In this document: one piece after another, positions 7,172-15,212 of the stretch
Layout of the letters: every line of letters starts with the position of its first letter
Position numbering within the stretch: position 1 is the first letter of the stretch
NCBI GenBank assembly: GCA_022768375.1
Contig: JALEMG010000029.1
Span: 1-35,011, forward strand
Direction of reading: 5' to 3'
Origin: Lentisphaeria bacterium
GTDB taxonomy: Bacteria; Verrucomicrobiota; Lentisphaeria; Victivallales; Victivallaceae
DNA length: 35,011 nucleotides
Translations under genes and position numbers: made by a program
Notes under the pieces: model-generated
The model's database searches: none
The model's input: only the letters and a program-made list of their open reading frames with translations
Told to the model about the DNA's origin: nothing

Positions 7172-8367
7172 AGAAAAAATTACTGATTTTAGGCGCAATG
7201 GAAATGCATGTGCCTCTAATTTTGCGTGCAAAAAAGTTGGGATTGCATACAATCACATGCGATTATTTGCCTGATAATCCCGGTCATAAAATTGCCGACG
7301 AGGCTTTTTTTGACAGCACCACAGACCTTGAGGCGGTAACGGAGCTGGCAACGCGACTCAAGGTCGATGGTGTAATGACGTATAATTCTGATCCTGCGGC
7401 TCCAACAGCGGCATATGTCGCAGAAAAATTAAAGTTGCCCGGCAATCCTTATCACGCCGTGAAGATTATGTCGGAAAAGGATTTATTTCGACAATTTTTA
7501 CGCGAGCATGATCTCAATGTCCCGCGCTACAAAAATTTTAAAGCAGGAGACGACATTAAAGGTCTTGAGGAATTTCGATTTCCGGTTATAGTTAAGCCGG
7601 TCGATTCATCTGGCAGCAAGGGATGCACGGTTGTTGATACTCCGCATAATGTTTTCGCCGCGAGCTTGCAAGCTTTGACTTTCTCGCGTTGCAACCGTTT
7701 TATTGTTGAAGAATATATTGTGCCGCGCGGAGCACAATTGCATGGGGACGGCTTTGTTAAAGATGGAAAAATTGTGTTCCTCTATTTGGGAGATCACCAT
7801 TTTGATGCGAATGTAAATAACTTGGTCCCGTATTCGACGACATATCCTACAACTCATCCGCAAGACGAGTTCGAACAATGCATCGCGCAACTTCAAAAAT
7901 TCATGTCCTTAGTTGGATTTAAAAATGGCGGCTTCAATGTTGAGTTGCGAATTTCCAACGCAAATGGCAAGGCGTACATAATAGATATTGGTGCTAGGAA
8001 TGGCGGTAACTTTACGCCAAAAATCATTGAATATGCCACAGGATTTAATTTCATGGACAAGGCTATCGCACTTGCCATGGGGTGGCCGGTAACCGATTTT
8101 AAGTTTGAGCAAAAAGGTTTTTTTAGCCATTTGATTCTTCATTCTCGCATAGATGGAATTATAGACAAGATTGAAATTTCAGAAGAAATTCAAAAGCGAA
8201 CGTTGGAGTCACACATTTATTTGCATAAAGGAGATCATATTTCCGCTTTCCTCGGAGCAAGTTCTGCTGCTGGCGTTCTGCTTATGAGATACGAATCAAA
8301 GGAAATCATGGATCACGTTGTCGATAATTTTAATGATTTGTATTCAATAAAGCTGATTGATCAATGA
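7168..8367 (+). CDS. ATP-grasp ligase of the polysaccharide locus
   Basis: Predicted 399-residue ATP-grasp enzyme, which would activate a carboxylate as acyl-phosphate and join it to an amine or similar nucleophile. The N-terminal Rossmann-like domain starts KKKLLILGAMEMHVPLI. 'FPVIVKPVDSSGSKG' (about 138-152, K143) is the ATP-binding strand and flexible loop. 'FNVELR' (E259) and 'IIDIGARNGGNF' (about 271-282) are the metal-binding strand and loop. It resembles the PurK/carbamoyl-phosphate-synthase-like group. In this context, next to a sugar aminotransferase and an acetyltransferase, it might attach an amino acid to an amino sugar, but this is inference. It begins an AT-rich segment (22 of 60 G+C at 7441-7500), overlaps its neighbours by ATGA on both sides, and was probably acquired with the next two genes. 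Confidence 0.8.
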   Translation: MKKKLLILGAMEMHVPLILRAKKLGLHTITCDYLPDNPGHKIADEAFFDSTTDLEAVTELATRLKVDGVMTYNSDPAAPTAAYVAEKLKLPGNPYHAVKIMSEKDLFRQFLREHDLNVPRYKNFKAGDDIKGLEEFRFPVIVKPVDSSGSKGCTVVDTPHNVFAASLQALTFSRCNRFIVEEYIVPRGAQLHGDGFVKDGKIVFLYLGDHHFDANVNNLVPYSTTYPTTHPQDEFEQCIAQLQKFMSLVGFKNGGFNVELRISNANGKAYIIDIGARNGGNFTPKIIEYATGFNFMDKAIALAMGWPVTDFKFEQKGFFSHLILHSRIDGIIDKIEISEEIQKRTLESHIYLHKGDHISAFLGASSAAGVLLMRYESKEIMDHVVDNFNDLYSIKLIDQ

Positions 8368-9281
8368 AGGAAATTGGCGGATATCTTGAATTAGAATGTC
8401 GTTGTGGCGAAATATACCACCAAACGGCATATCGTTTGAACTCAGGCCGATCGGCTTTGAAATCAGTCATAAAATCAGGTAAGATTCGTCGGGTCCATAT
8501 CCCCACGTTTACCTGTCCTGTCGTTTGGGAATCAATCAGAGAGGAAGGGGCGGAATGCCTTTTCTATAATGTTAATGAAAAATTTCTGCCCGACATTAAT
8601 TTCCCATTTGATGACTATATTATCTACACAAATTATTTTGGGTGTTGCGCAAGGCAAGTTCGAGATCTCGCATCGGAATATCCTAATTTAATTGTTGATA
8701 ACGCACAGGCGTTTTACATGCCGGATGTCGGTTTCGCATCAATATACAGCCCGAGAAAATTCTTTGGCATTCCTGATGGCGGATTGCTGTATTGCAGGCA
8801 ACCGGTCGAGCTTCCGACAAAAGTATCAGTGTCCTGGAATCGGTGTCATCATTTGCTGAAACGTCATGACTTAGGTGCGTCTGCCGGTTATGATGATTTC
8901 AAGCGCAACAGTGGCAATTTGCGCGATGAGGGGGTTGCCTTAATGTCAAATCTCACAGAAGCAATGATGAAATCAATAGATTATGCGGGATGCGCAGAAA
9001 AAAGGAAAGAAAATTTCAAGTTTTTGCATAGTGAATTGGGAAAATACAACCAACTGGATTTATCTATTACCAGTGAAGACATTCCATTGATTTACCCTTT
9101 TTTGACCCAAAAACAAGGTCTCCGCGGGCATTTGATTGAGAACAAAATATATGTTGCCATCTATTGGCCCGGAGTAGAAAGTGCTTATCCTTTTTTTCAA
9201 ATTATTCCATTGCCGATAGACCATCGATATGGTGTTACGGAAATGTCTTACATTGCGGATATAGTTAAGCGATATGTGTAA
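8364..9281 (+). CDS. Diverged, short DegT-like PLP-fold protein
   Basis: Predicted 305-residue protein related to DegT aminotransferases but about 60-70 residues shorter than usual. Recognisable parts: 'YRLNSGRSALKSVI' (PLP-cofactor small-residue loop region), 'HIPTFTCPVVWESI' (equivalent of the P-x-F-T-x motif), 'LIVDNAQAFYMPD' (Asp that pairs with the PLP ring) and 'SPRKFFGIPDGGLLY', with K132 at the Schiff-base position. The usual C-terminal small domain is abbreviated. The substrate is unknown. It may be a catalytically altered transaminase or a different PLP enzyme. It lies in the AT-rich trio with the ATP-grasp and GNAT genes and overlaps the former by ATGA. Confidence 0.65.
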   Translation: MKEIGGYLELECRCGEIYHQTAYRLNSGRSALKSVIKSGKIRRVHIPTFTCPVVWESIREEGAECLFYNVNEKFLPDINFPFDDYIIYTNYFGCCARQVRDLASEYPNLIVDNAQAFYMPDVGFASIYSPRKFFGIPDGGLLYCRQPVELPTKVSVSWNRCHHLLKRHDLGASAGYDDFKRNSGNLRDEGVALMSNLTEAMMKSIDYAGCAEKRKENFKFLHSELGKYNQLDLSITSEDIPLIYPFLTQKQGLRGHLIENKIYVAIYWPGVESAYPFFQIIPLPIDHRYGVTEMSYIADIVKRYV

Positions 9282-9744
9282 TATGAAGGTTTACATTCGG
9301 CCATTGCGTCGAACGGACGCATTGACGTCTTACAAATGGCGTAATGATTCCATTGTATGGCAATACACCGGACATCGCCCTGACAGGCTTATTACCCCCG
9401 AAATTGAACTTGAATGGGTCGATCGAGTTTTATCTGAAACAACGTCACATCGTTTTGCAATCTGTCTTGCCGCCAATGACCGTTATGTGGGTAATGTCCA
9501 ACTAACTAATATAAAAAAAAATACGGCAGATTTCCATATTTTTATTGGCGATAGAGATTTTTGGGGGCAAGGACTTGCGACAGACGCGACAAAATTGCTT
9601 ATTCATTATGCGACCGACAAGTTAAATTTATCTGAATTGAAACTGTGGGTAAATCCGTTGAATATCCCTGCAATAAAAGTATACTTGAAATGTGGGTTCA
9701 AGATTCTTGATGACTCTATCAATATGTCTCTGATAATTAAATAA
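9274..9744 (+). CDS. GNAT-family N-acetyltransferase (RimJ/RimL-type)
   Basis: Predicted 156-residue acetyltransferase (153 if the ATG at 9283 is used, which gives the more typical start MKVYIRPLRRTDA). Motif A is 'GDRDFWGQGLATDATKLL', the acetyl-CoA pyrophosphate-binding loop (Q-x-x-G-x-A). 'LKLWVNPLNIPAIKVYLKCGF' is the usual C-terminal helix (N-x-x-A-x-x-x-Y-x-x-x-GF). Sugar N-acetyltransferases of this type, such as PseH and FdtC-like enzymes, modify amino sugars made by DegT aminotransferases, which suits the neighbourhood. No ribosome binding site is evident for either start, so translation is probably coupled to the preceding gene. It is AT-rich (27 of 60 G+C at 9541-9600). Confidence 0.8.
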   Translation: MCNMKVYIRPLRRTDALTSYKWRNDSIVWQYTGHRPDRLITPEIELEWVDRVLSETTSHRFAICLAANDRYVGNVQLTNIKKNTADFHIFIGDRDFWGQGLATDATKLLIHYATDKLNLSELKLWVNPLNIPAIKVYLKCGFKILDDSINMSLIIK

Positions 9745-9772
9745 ACGCTGTGGCGTGACCGTTTCGCTTTTC

Positions 9773-11206
9773 ATGAATTTAAAGAGTAAAATTGTTTCCG
9801 GTGTTTTCTGGCAGGGGTTTGAGCGTGTCGGCAGTCAGGGAATGTCTCTGGCGGTGTCCATCATGCTAGCGCGGCTTTTGGCTCCGAAAGAATTTGGCGT
9901 CATTGCACTGCTGACGGTATTCATATCCTTGTGCAATGTCATGGTGGATTCCGGCCTTGGAGGAGCATTGATCCAAAAGAAAGATGCCGATCAACTGGAC
10001 TTTTGCAGCGTCTTTTACGTTAACATTGTCATGGGGGCTGTTGGATATGGTGTGCTCTTTCTGACCGCGCCATTAATTTCCGCCTTTTATAAGTCACCGG
10101 GTTTGACTTTGTATATGAGAGTCTTGGCATTGACGCTGTTTGTCAACGCTTTTTCTGTGATCCAACGGACCATATTAAATAAAAACATGTGGTTTTACTT
10201 AAGTTTTCGCATCAGTTGGGGAGCACTTATTGTTTCCGGAACTGTCGGCATAGTTATGGCATATTGTGGATTCAAAGTCTGGGCGCTTGTCGCGCAATCG
10301 TTGACGAGCGCCTTCGTCGGATGTGTTATGCTGTGGGCGCTGGTAAAATGGCGTCCTTGCTGGATTTTTGACTGGCGAAGGGCATGGAAACTGTTTCAAT
10401 TTGGATGGAAACTTTTAGTATCGGGATTTTTGGACACCCTCTACAATGACATATATTCGGTGGTGATCGGCAAGATATCCAGCCTGACCGATTTGGCTTA
10501 TTACAATCGCGGGAAAGCAATACCGGCATTGGGCATGGGCGTGGTAAATTCCTCCGTGGGGAGCGTTTTATTTCCTGCCTTTTCCAGCATTCAGGATGAT
10601 CGGACAAAAATGCGTGAACTCGCCAAGCGAGGATTGCAAAACATCATGTTTGCCGTTATTCCGGCCTTAACGTTATTGTTCATTTTGGCGAAACCGCTGG
10701 TGCAGGTCGTTCTTACAGAAAAGTGGTTGCCGAGTGTGGTATATTTGCAGTTATGCTGTGTGACTTTTTTCTTTTGGCCGTTCCATACGATGAATCTGCA
10801 AATCATTACCGCCTGCGGGCGCAGTGATCTGTTTCTGCTGTTGGAGATCATCAAAAAGGTGCAGGCTGCACTTGTCATTTTCATAACATACCGTTATGGG
10901 GTGGTGGTGATGGTCGCCGCCGGAGCCGCGATGGGGTTGCTCGGAGTCTTTGAGAATGCGTGGTGCAATCGCAAATTGATCGGTTATGCACCATGGACCC
11001 AATTGTGGGATATTTTGCCACTGTTGCTGGTCGCGGCGGTTGTCGGATGCGGCATGCATTGGGGTGTGCGTTTTGTCGCCTCTCCGTGGTGTAAACTTAT
11101 TGTCGGGGGAGGGGGCTTTGTCATCCTTTACTTAATTGGAGCATTTATTCTAAAACAGTTTCCTCAAGACATCTTGAACCTGTTGAAATTTAGGAGAATA
11201 GCCTGA
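9773..11206 (+). CDS. wzx: Wzx-type polysaccharide flippase (MOP superfamily)
   Basis: Predicted 477-residue integral membrane protein that would flip undecaprenyl-linked repeat units across the inner membrane. The N-terminus 'LKSKIVSGVFWQGFERVGSQG' followed by 'IMLARLLAPKEFGVIALLTV' is characteristic of the WzxC/polysaccharide-synthase-3 group. About 12-14 hydrophobic segments run along the length. I chose ATG at 9773 because the family starts just before the first helix; GTG at 9755 is the alternative. It lies 28 nt after the GNAT gene, the largest gap in the operon, and 1 nt before the next glycosyltransferase. With the Wzy-like protein downstream it indicates the Wzx/Wzy-dependent assembly route. 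Confidence 0.9.
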   Translation: MNLKSKIVSGVFWQGFERVGSQGMSLAVSIMLARLLAPKEFGVIALLTVFISLCNVMVDSGLGGALIQKKDADQLDFCSVFYVNIVMGAVGYGVLFLTAPLISAFYKSPGLTLYMRVLALTLFVNAFSVIQRTILNKNMWFYLSFRISWGALIVSGTVGIVMAYCGFKVWALVAQSLTSAFVGCVMLWALVKWRPCWIFDWRRAWKLFQFGWKLLVSGFLDTLYNDIYSVVIGKISSLTDLAYYNRGKAIPALGMGVVNSSVGSVLFPAFSSIQDDRTKMRELAKRGLQNIMFAVIPALTLLFILAKPLVQVVLTEKWLPSVVYLQLCCVTFFFWPFHTMNLQIITACGRSDLFLLLEIIKKVQAALVIFITYRYGVVVMVAAGAAMGLLGVFENAWCNRKLIGYAPWTQLWDILPLLLVAAVVGCGMHWGVRFVASPWCKLIVGGGGFVILYLIGAFILKQFPQDILNLLKFRRIA

Positions 11207-11207
11207 T

Positions 11208-12170
11208 ATGAACACAACTCCGATGGTCAGCGTTTGCTGCATCACTTACAATCATGAGCCGTATATTCGCGATTGTCTGGAAGGTTTCCTGATGCAGAAA
11301 ACCGATTTCCCATTCGAGGTGCTGATTCACGATGATGCCTCCACCGATCGTACTGCGGACATTATCCGGGAATATGAGGCGAAGTATCCCGATATCATCA
11401 AGCCGATATACCAGACGGAAAACCAGTATTCCAAAGGGGTAAAAGTAAGCATGGTTTATAATTATCCCCGTGCACAAGGCAAATACATCGCGCTGTGCGA
11501 GGGCGACGATTACTGGATCGACCCGAATAAGTTGCAGAGACAGTACGATTTTATGGAAACTCATCCGGAATATTCGGTTTGTTCGACAGGATTTCAAGTT
11601 TTAATGCAAAAAGACGGCTTGAAGAAGACAATAACCTCCAAGACAAACATGACGGGAGATCTGTCTGCATTTATAAATGGGCAGTTGCATCTTCAGACTT
11701 GTACGATTTTTGCCAGACGCGAGCTTTTTTTGCGAATTCCTCAGCTTGATCAAAAAGCGTATTTTGGTGGCGATTTAAATTTCTGTTGCCACTTTCTTGA
11801 GAATGGCAAGTGCTGTTTCCTGAAGGATGTAACGAGCGTGTACCGCATTTTGCCAGTGTCCGCATCGCATTTCGATAAAAAAGGGGATGTGTTGACATTT
11901 GCTTTCAAGTATTACAATACTTTAAACTTATATTTGAACAGAAACCGGGGAAATATCGAAAATCAGAGTTTTTGGATTGCCAAGTGCTATTTGGCAAGAT
12001 GTAAGTATTACCTTTTCTTTAATTTAAAAAATGATTATCTGAATGATAGTCCCCATGTTTATTTTTCAATATTTCATCTGAAAACTTCCATAAAAATCTT
12101 GATGTTGTTCTTGAGCAAAAGCAGTCTGACGTACGATGTCTGTCGTCAATTGTTGTTAAAGTTTATATGA
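11208..12170 (+). CDS. GT2-family glycosyltransferase
   Basis: Predicted 320-residue GT-A-fold inverting glycosyltransferase, cytoplasmic or membrane-peripheral, adding one sugar to the lipid-linked repeat. It begins 'MVSVCCITYNHEPYI'. 'LIHDDASTDRT' (D42-D43) binds the nucleotide. 'IALCEGDDYWIDPNKL' (D100-D101) is the metal-binding DXD region, in the EGDDYW form common in family 2 enzymes of O-antigen clusters. The C-terminal third is AT-rich, variable and without helices that look transmembrane. AGGAGA lies about 10 nt before the ATG. The next gene starts inside its stop codon (ATGA). The donor sugar cannot be told. Confidence 0.88.
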   Translation: MNTTPMVSVCCITYNHEPYIRDCLEGFLMQKTDFPFEVLIHDDASTDRTADIIREYEAKYPDIIKPIYQTENQYSKGVKVSMVYNYPRAQGKYIALCEGDDYWIDPNKLQRQYDFMETHPEYSVCSTGFQVLMQKDGLKKTITSKTNMTGDLSAFINGQLHLQTCTIFARRELFLRIPQLDQKAYFGGDLNFCCHFLENGKCCFLKDVTSVYRILPVSASHFDKKGDVLTFAFKYYNTLNLYLNRNRGNIENQSFWIAKCYLARCKYYLFFNLKNDYLNDSPHVYFSIFHLKTSIKILMLFLSKSSLTYDVCRQLLLKFI

Positions 12171-13033
12171 TTTTTTGTAAGAAAATTTGGTGCGTAGTGC
12201 TAAATTACAATTCTTCCGGGGATTGCATAAAGAGTATTGCCAACCTGCAAAATCAGCGGAATGTTGATTGCGAGATCATTGTTGTCGATAATGCTTCTCA
12301 CACCGACGATTTGCTTGAGTTGAGAAAAATATGTGCTGATGCCGGCGTTACACTGCTGGAAAACCATGTAAATCGCGGTTATTCCGCCGGGAACAATGTC
12401 GGGTTGCGTTATGCGGCGGCGCATGGAGCAGAGCTGGCGATGATCGTCAATCCGGACATGAGATTCCCAGACTATGACTATGTCGCGGCGCTGTCCCGAG
12501 TTTTTGAAAAGGATGATAAGATTGTTGTCGCCGCTACAGACATTTTGCATATTGAAGGTTGGCATCAAAATCCATTGCCGCCGGATCGGGGGGGGAGAAG
12601 TTCATTTGACTGGTTGTGGAATCTGTTTCGCGGCAATCGACGACCGGACATTCAAAACTACAATGAAAGCGGAGCGTGTGAGAAGATTTCCGGTTGCTGT
12701 TTTATGATTCGCATGGATTTTTTGCAAAGCATTGGATTTTTTGATGAGTACCCGTTTTTATATTGCGAGGAGGCAATCCTTGCGGCTCAGGTGAGACGTG
12801 CGCACAGAAATATCTACTACTTAGCGGACCGACAGGCTATTCATCTGCATATTGCGCCTACCAAGGGTGATCCTGTCAGCCGTATGAAGCAGTTCTTGCG
12901 TTCGCGGCTTTTCTTTCAGTGGCGGTATTCCGATGAAAATATTTTCTCCAACGTATTGACGACAGTTTCCTTTTGTATATGGACCGTGGCAGTTGTCCTT
13001 TCTGCAAAAATCAAAGGTTATTTATCGCGATGA
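12167..13033 (+). CDS. GT2-family glycosyltransferase (rhamnosyltransferase-like)
   Basis: Predicted 288-residue GT2 enzyme of the WbbL/rhamnosyltransferase-like branch: 'WCVVLNYNSSGDC' at the start, 'IIVVDNASHTDDLL' (D41), 'ENHVNRGYSAGNNVGLRYA' (the diagnostic N-x-G-x-S-x-GNN-x-G loop), 'MIVNPDMRF' (N95-P-D97 in place of DXD), and 'FDEYPFLYCEE' as the acceptor-side acidic motif. A hydrophobic stretch near the C-terminus could anchor it to the membrane. It overlaps both neighbours by ATGA. Rhamnose as donor is only a family tendency. Confidence 0.88.
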   Translation: MIFCKKIWCVVLNYNSSGDCIKSIANLQNQRNVDCEIIVVDNASHTDDLLELRKICADAGVTLLENHVNRGYSAGNNVGLRYAAAHGAELAMIVNPDMRFPDYDYVAALSRVFEKDDKIVVAATDILHIEGWHQNPLPPDRGGRSSFDWLWNLFRGNRRPDIQNYNESGACEKISGCCFMIRMDFLQSIGFFDEYPFLYCEEAILAAQVRRAHRNIYYLADRQAIHLHIAPTKGDPVSRMKQFLRSRLFFQWRYSDENIFSNVLTTVSFCIWTVAVVLSAKIKGYLSR

Positions 13034-14199
13034 ACAAGCATCACAAAGCATTATGTGCAGTTGCGACGTTTTATCTGATTTTGATGAATCAGCAGTATGT
13101 TCTCGCAGAAGGCGACCAAGTTTCCAATGTAAAGGTTGTCGCGATGTGCATAGCCCCGGTGTTTGGTTTCTTTTTTGTGCCGTATTTCTCCAAAGCAGTG
13201 GGATGGGGGATCGTCTACTTGATATGGCTGTTTATGTCCATGTATCTGCGCTTTGATACCCCTCGTCTGGAAACGCTTGGTTACAATGCGATGTTTATCG
13301 GAGTATTCATGGTTTTCTACAACATGGTGCAGGCCGGAGCGTTTACCAAAGAGTTCTTTCAAAAACTGATGCGATACTTCCTTTGGGCATATATTATCTG
13401 CCTGATTGTTCAGCAAATCGTATCAATCAGTCTAAGGACGGAGATGCCGTGGATCAATTTGTATTACCTCCCCGGAGAAAATATAACGAAAGTGCCGTCT
13501 CTGTCGTTGGAGCCCTCTCACAGTGCACGAATCATGGCGGCAATATTTTACGGTTTTTTGAAAACGTCGGAGTTGATCAAAGGGGAACCGGTTACTTTGA
13601 AGGACCTGTTCGGGGAGTATCGGAAACTGGCAGTTGCTTTCCTGTATGTGATGATTTCCATGTATAGCGGCACTGCTATTTTTATGCTGGTGCTTTTGTC
13701 CTTTTACTTCTTTCAACGGAGACAGTTGTTTTATGTTATTCCATTGTTTATCACGGCGTTCCTTTTTCTTCCCGATGTCGATTATGACCCCGTTCAACGG
13801 GCAGTAGTTACGTCGGAGGCAACTCTTACCGGGGATTCGGAAGAAGTGATCAGTGCTGACGGCAGTGCCGCAGCACGGGTTGCCCCGGTGCTCAATGCAT
13901 TCAAAATGGATTTCTCCGACATCAAAACGTGGTTGGGGCATGGGACGGATGCCGCGCGTAATGCGGGACACTTGACCCAGGAAAACACGATCTGGACCGA
14001 TCGCGGGATTATCTGTTATTTGATTGGACTCTTGCTGGTTTTCAGTTGTGCGATAAAGCCGTTTTTATCGCTGGCGACATTAATCTTTGTTTGCGGTCTT
14101 GGAGGCAGTCTTATCAATGTGTACTACGTATGGGGAATGCTCATGACTTTTACCTGTATAACCTACTTTGTCCAATCTTCTGAACAGGAGACACTGTAA
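13030..14199 (+). CDS. wzy: Wzy-like polysaccharide polymerase
   Basis: Predicted 389-residue polytopic membrane protein with about 10-11 hydrophobic segments and one large hydrophilic loop (about residues 255-320) before the last helices. This is the layout of Wzy repeat-unit polymerases. Wzy proteins have little sequence conservation, so the call rests on topology, size and location between glycosyltransferases in a locus with Wzx. 'SLSLEPSHSARIMAAIFYGF' in the middle resembles the SxEPS/SxE segment seen in several Wzy-like proteins. I chose ATG at 13030 (ATGA overlap with the previous gene); the upstream in-frame start at 12973 would give an implausible cysteine-rich head. Product would be made on the periplasmic face. 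Confidence 0.75.
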   Translation: MNKHHKALCAVATFYLILMNQQYVLAEGDQVSNVKVVAMCIAPVFGFFFVPYFSKAVGWGIVYLIWLFMSMYLRFDTPRLETLGYNAMFIGVFMVFYNMVQAGAFTKEFFQKLMRYFLWAYIICLIVQQIVSISLRTEMPWINLYYLPGENITKVPSLSLEPSHSARIMAAIFYGFLKTSELIKGEPVTLKDLFGEYRKLAVAFLYVMISMYSGTAIFMLVLLSFYFFQRRQLFYVIPLFITAFLFLPDVDYDPVQRAVVTSEATLTGDSEEVISADGSAAARVAPVLNAFKMDFSDIKTWLGHGTDAARNAGHLTQENTIWTDRGIICYLIGLLLVFSCAIKPFLSLATLIFVCGLGGSLINVYYVWGMLMTFTCITYFVQSSEQETL

Positions 14200-14201
14200 T
14201 T

Positions 14202-15203
14202 ATGGAACAACCGGAATACGATCTGACGATCTGCATATGCGCCTATAATGCGGAAAAGTATATTGCGGAAACGCTGGAAAGTTTATTGGCTCAATCGTGT
14301 ACAAATTTTAAACTACTTGTTGTTGACGACTGTTCGACGGACCGTACTCTGTCAATAATTCAGTCGTTCAAGAATAAGGGATGGCGCGATTTCGAAATAA
14401 TTTCACTGTCTCGCAATGGCGGGCTGGCTCACGCGAGGAAAATTGCGGAACAAGTTGTAAAAACTGAATTTATGCAGTTCGTTGATGCCGATGATCTGGT
14501 ATTACCTCACAGTGCCGAGAGGTTGAGAAATTATCTGTTGGCAAACCAGCAATGTATGGCAGTCGGATGTTGGGCAGAATATATAAACGAGAATTCGGAA
14601 AAAATAGGTGGTGGTATTTTTTTAGGTCCCCAAAGCCGGGAAGAATTCTTCTCCTTGGTGAAAAATAATAAACTTATATTCATATCCGCATCGGCAATGT
14701 TTCGCACAGAGATTGCCAAAAGGGTCGGGGGCAGGGCGCTGGCAGGTTTCCCAAACGATGGAATACGTTATCAGGACATGTGCGAGGATTTAGATTTGTG
14801 GATGAGAATGTCAGATTTGTATATTGAAGGAAAATATATTGTTGTTTTGCCCGAGGTGTTGCTGTTATATAGGAAAATACCGAAGTCTGTTTCCACGAAT
14901 TCTTATGCTATGCTTTTGAGAATTAAACATATAAAATATAATTTGCTCCGTCGGCGATCCGGCAACAGCGAACTTTCCTTTTCCGATTACATGAAGCAAT
15001 TGTCCCGCTGGCAACGCACCTGTTATGCCTATGTGGACTGGACGTTGGGATTGTACAAGCAAGCCGGCTTTTTTTACATGAAAAAAAACTTTTTGCTGTT
15101 TATTCTGTATATGGGGTGTGCGACTCTGTTCAATCCAATGTATGTTTGGGATAAAATCAGAAAGAATATTTTGCCGTCTTTGAAACAAAAGAAGGTTTCA
15201 TAG
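14202..15203 (+). CDS. GT2-family glycosyltransferase
   Basis: Predicted 333-residue GT-A glycosyltransferase: 'DLTICICAYNAEKYIAETL' at the start, 'LVVDDCSTDRTLSII' (D42-D43), 'FMQFVDADDLVLP' (D95, D97, D98 as the DXD region) and 'YQDMCEDLDLWMRM' as the ED motif near the acceptor site. A C-terminal hydrophobic stretch (from about residue 295) may associate with the membrane. AGGAGA lies about 11 nt upstream of the ATG, 2 nt after the wzy stop. The donor sugar is unknown. Confidence 0.88.
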   Translation: MEQPEYDLTICICAYNAEKYIAETLESLLAQSCTNFKLLVVDDCSTDRTLSIIQSFKNKGWRDFEIISLSRNGGLAHARKIAEQVVKTEFMQFVDADDLVLPHSAERLRNYLLANQQCMAVGCWAEYINENSEKIGGGIFLGPQSREEFFSLVKNNKLIFISASAMFRTEIAKRVGGRALAGFPNDGIRYQDMCEDLDLWMRMSDLYIEGKYIVVLPEVLLLYRKIPKSVSTNSYAMLLRIKHIKYNLLRRRSGNSELSFSDYMKQLSRWQRTCYAYVDWTLGLYKQAGFFYMKKNFLLFILYMGCATLFNPMYVWDKIRKNILPSLKQKKVS

Positions 15204-15212
15204 TCCTGTATC

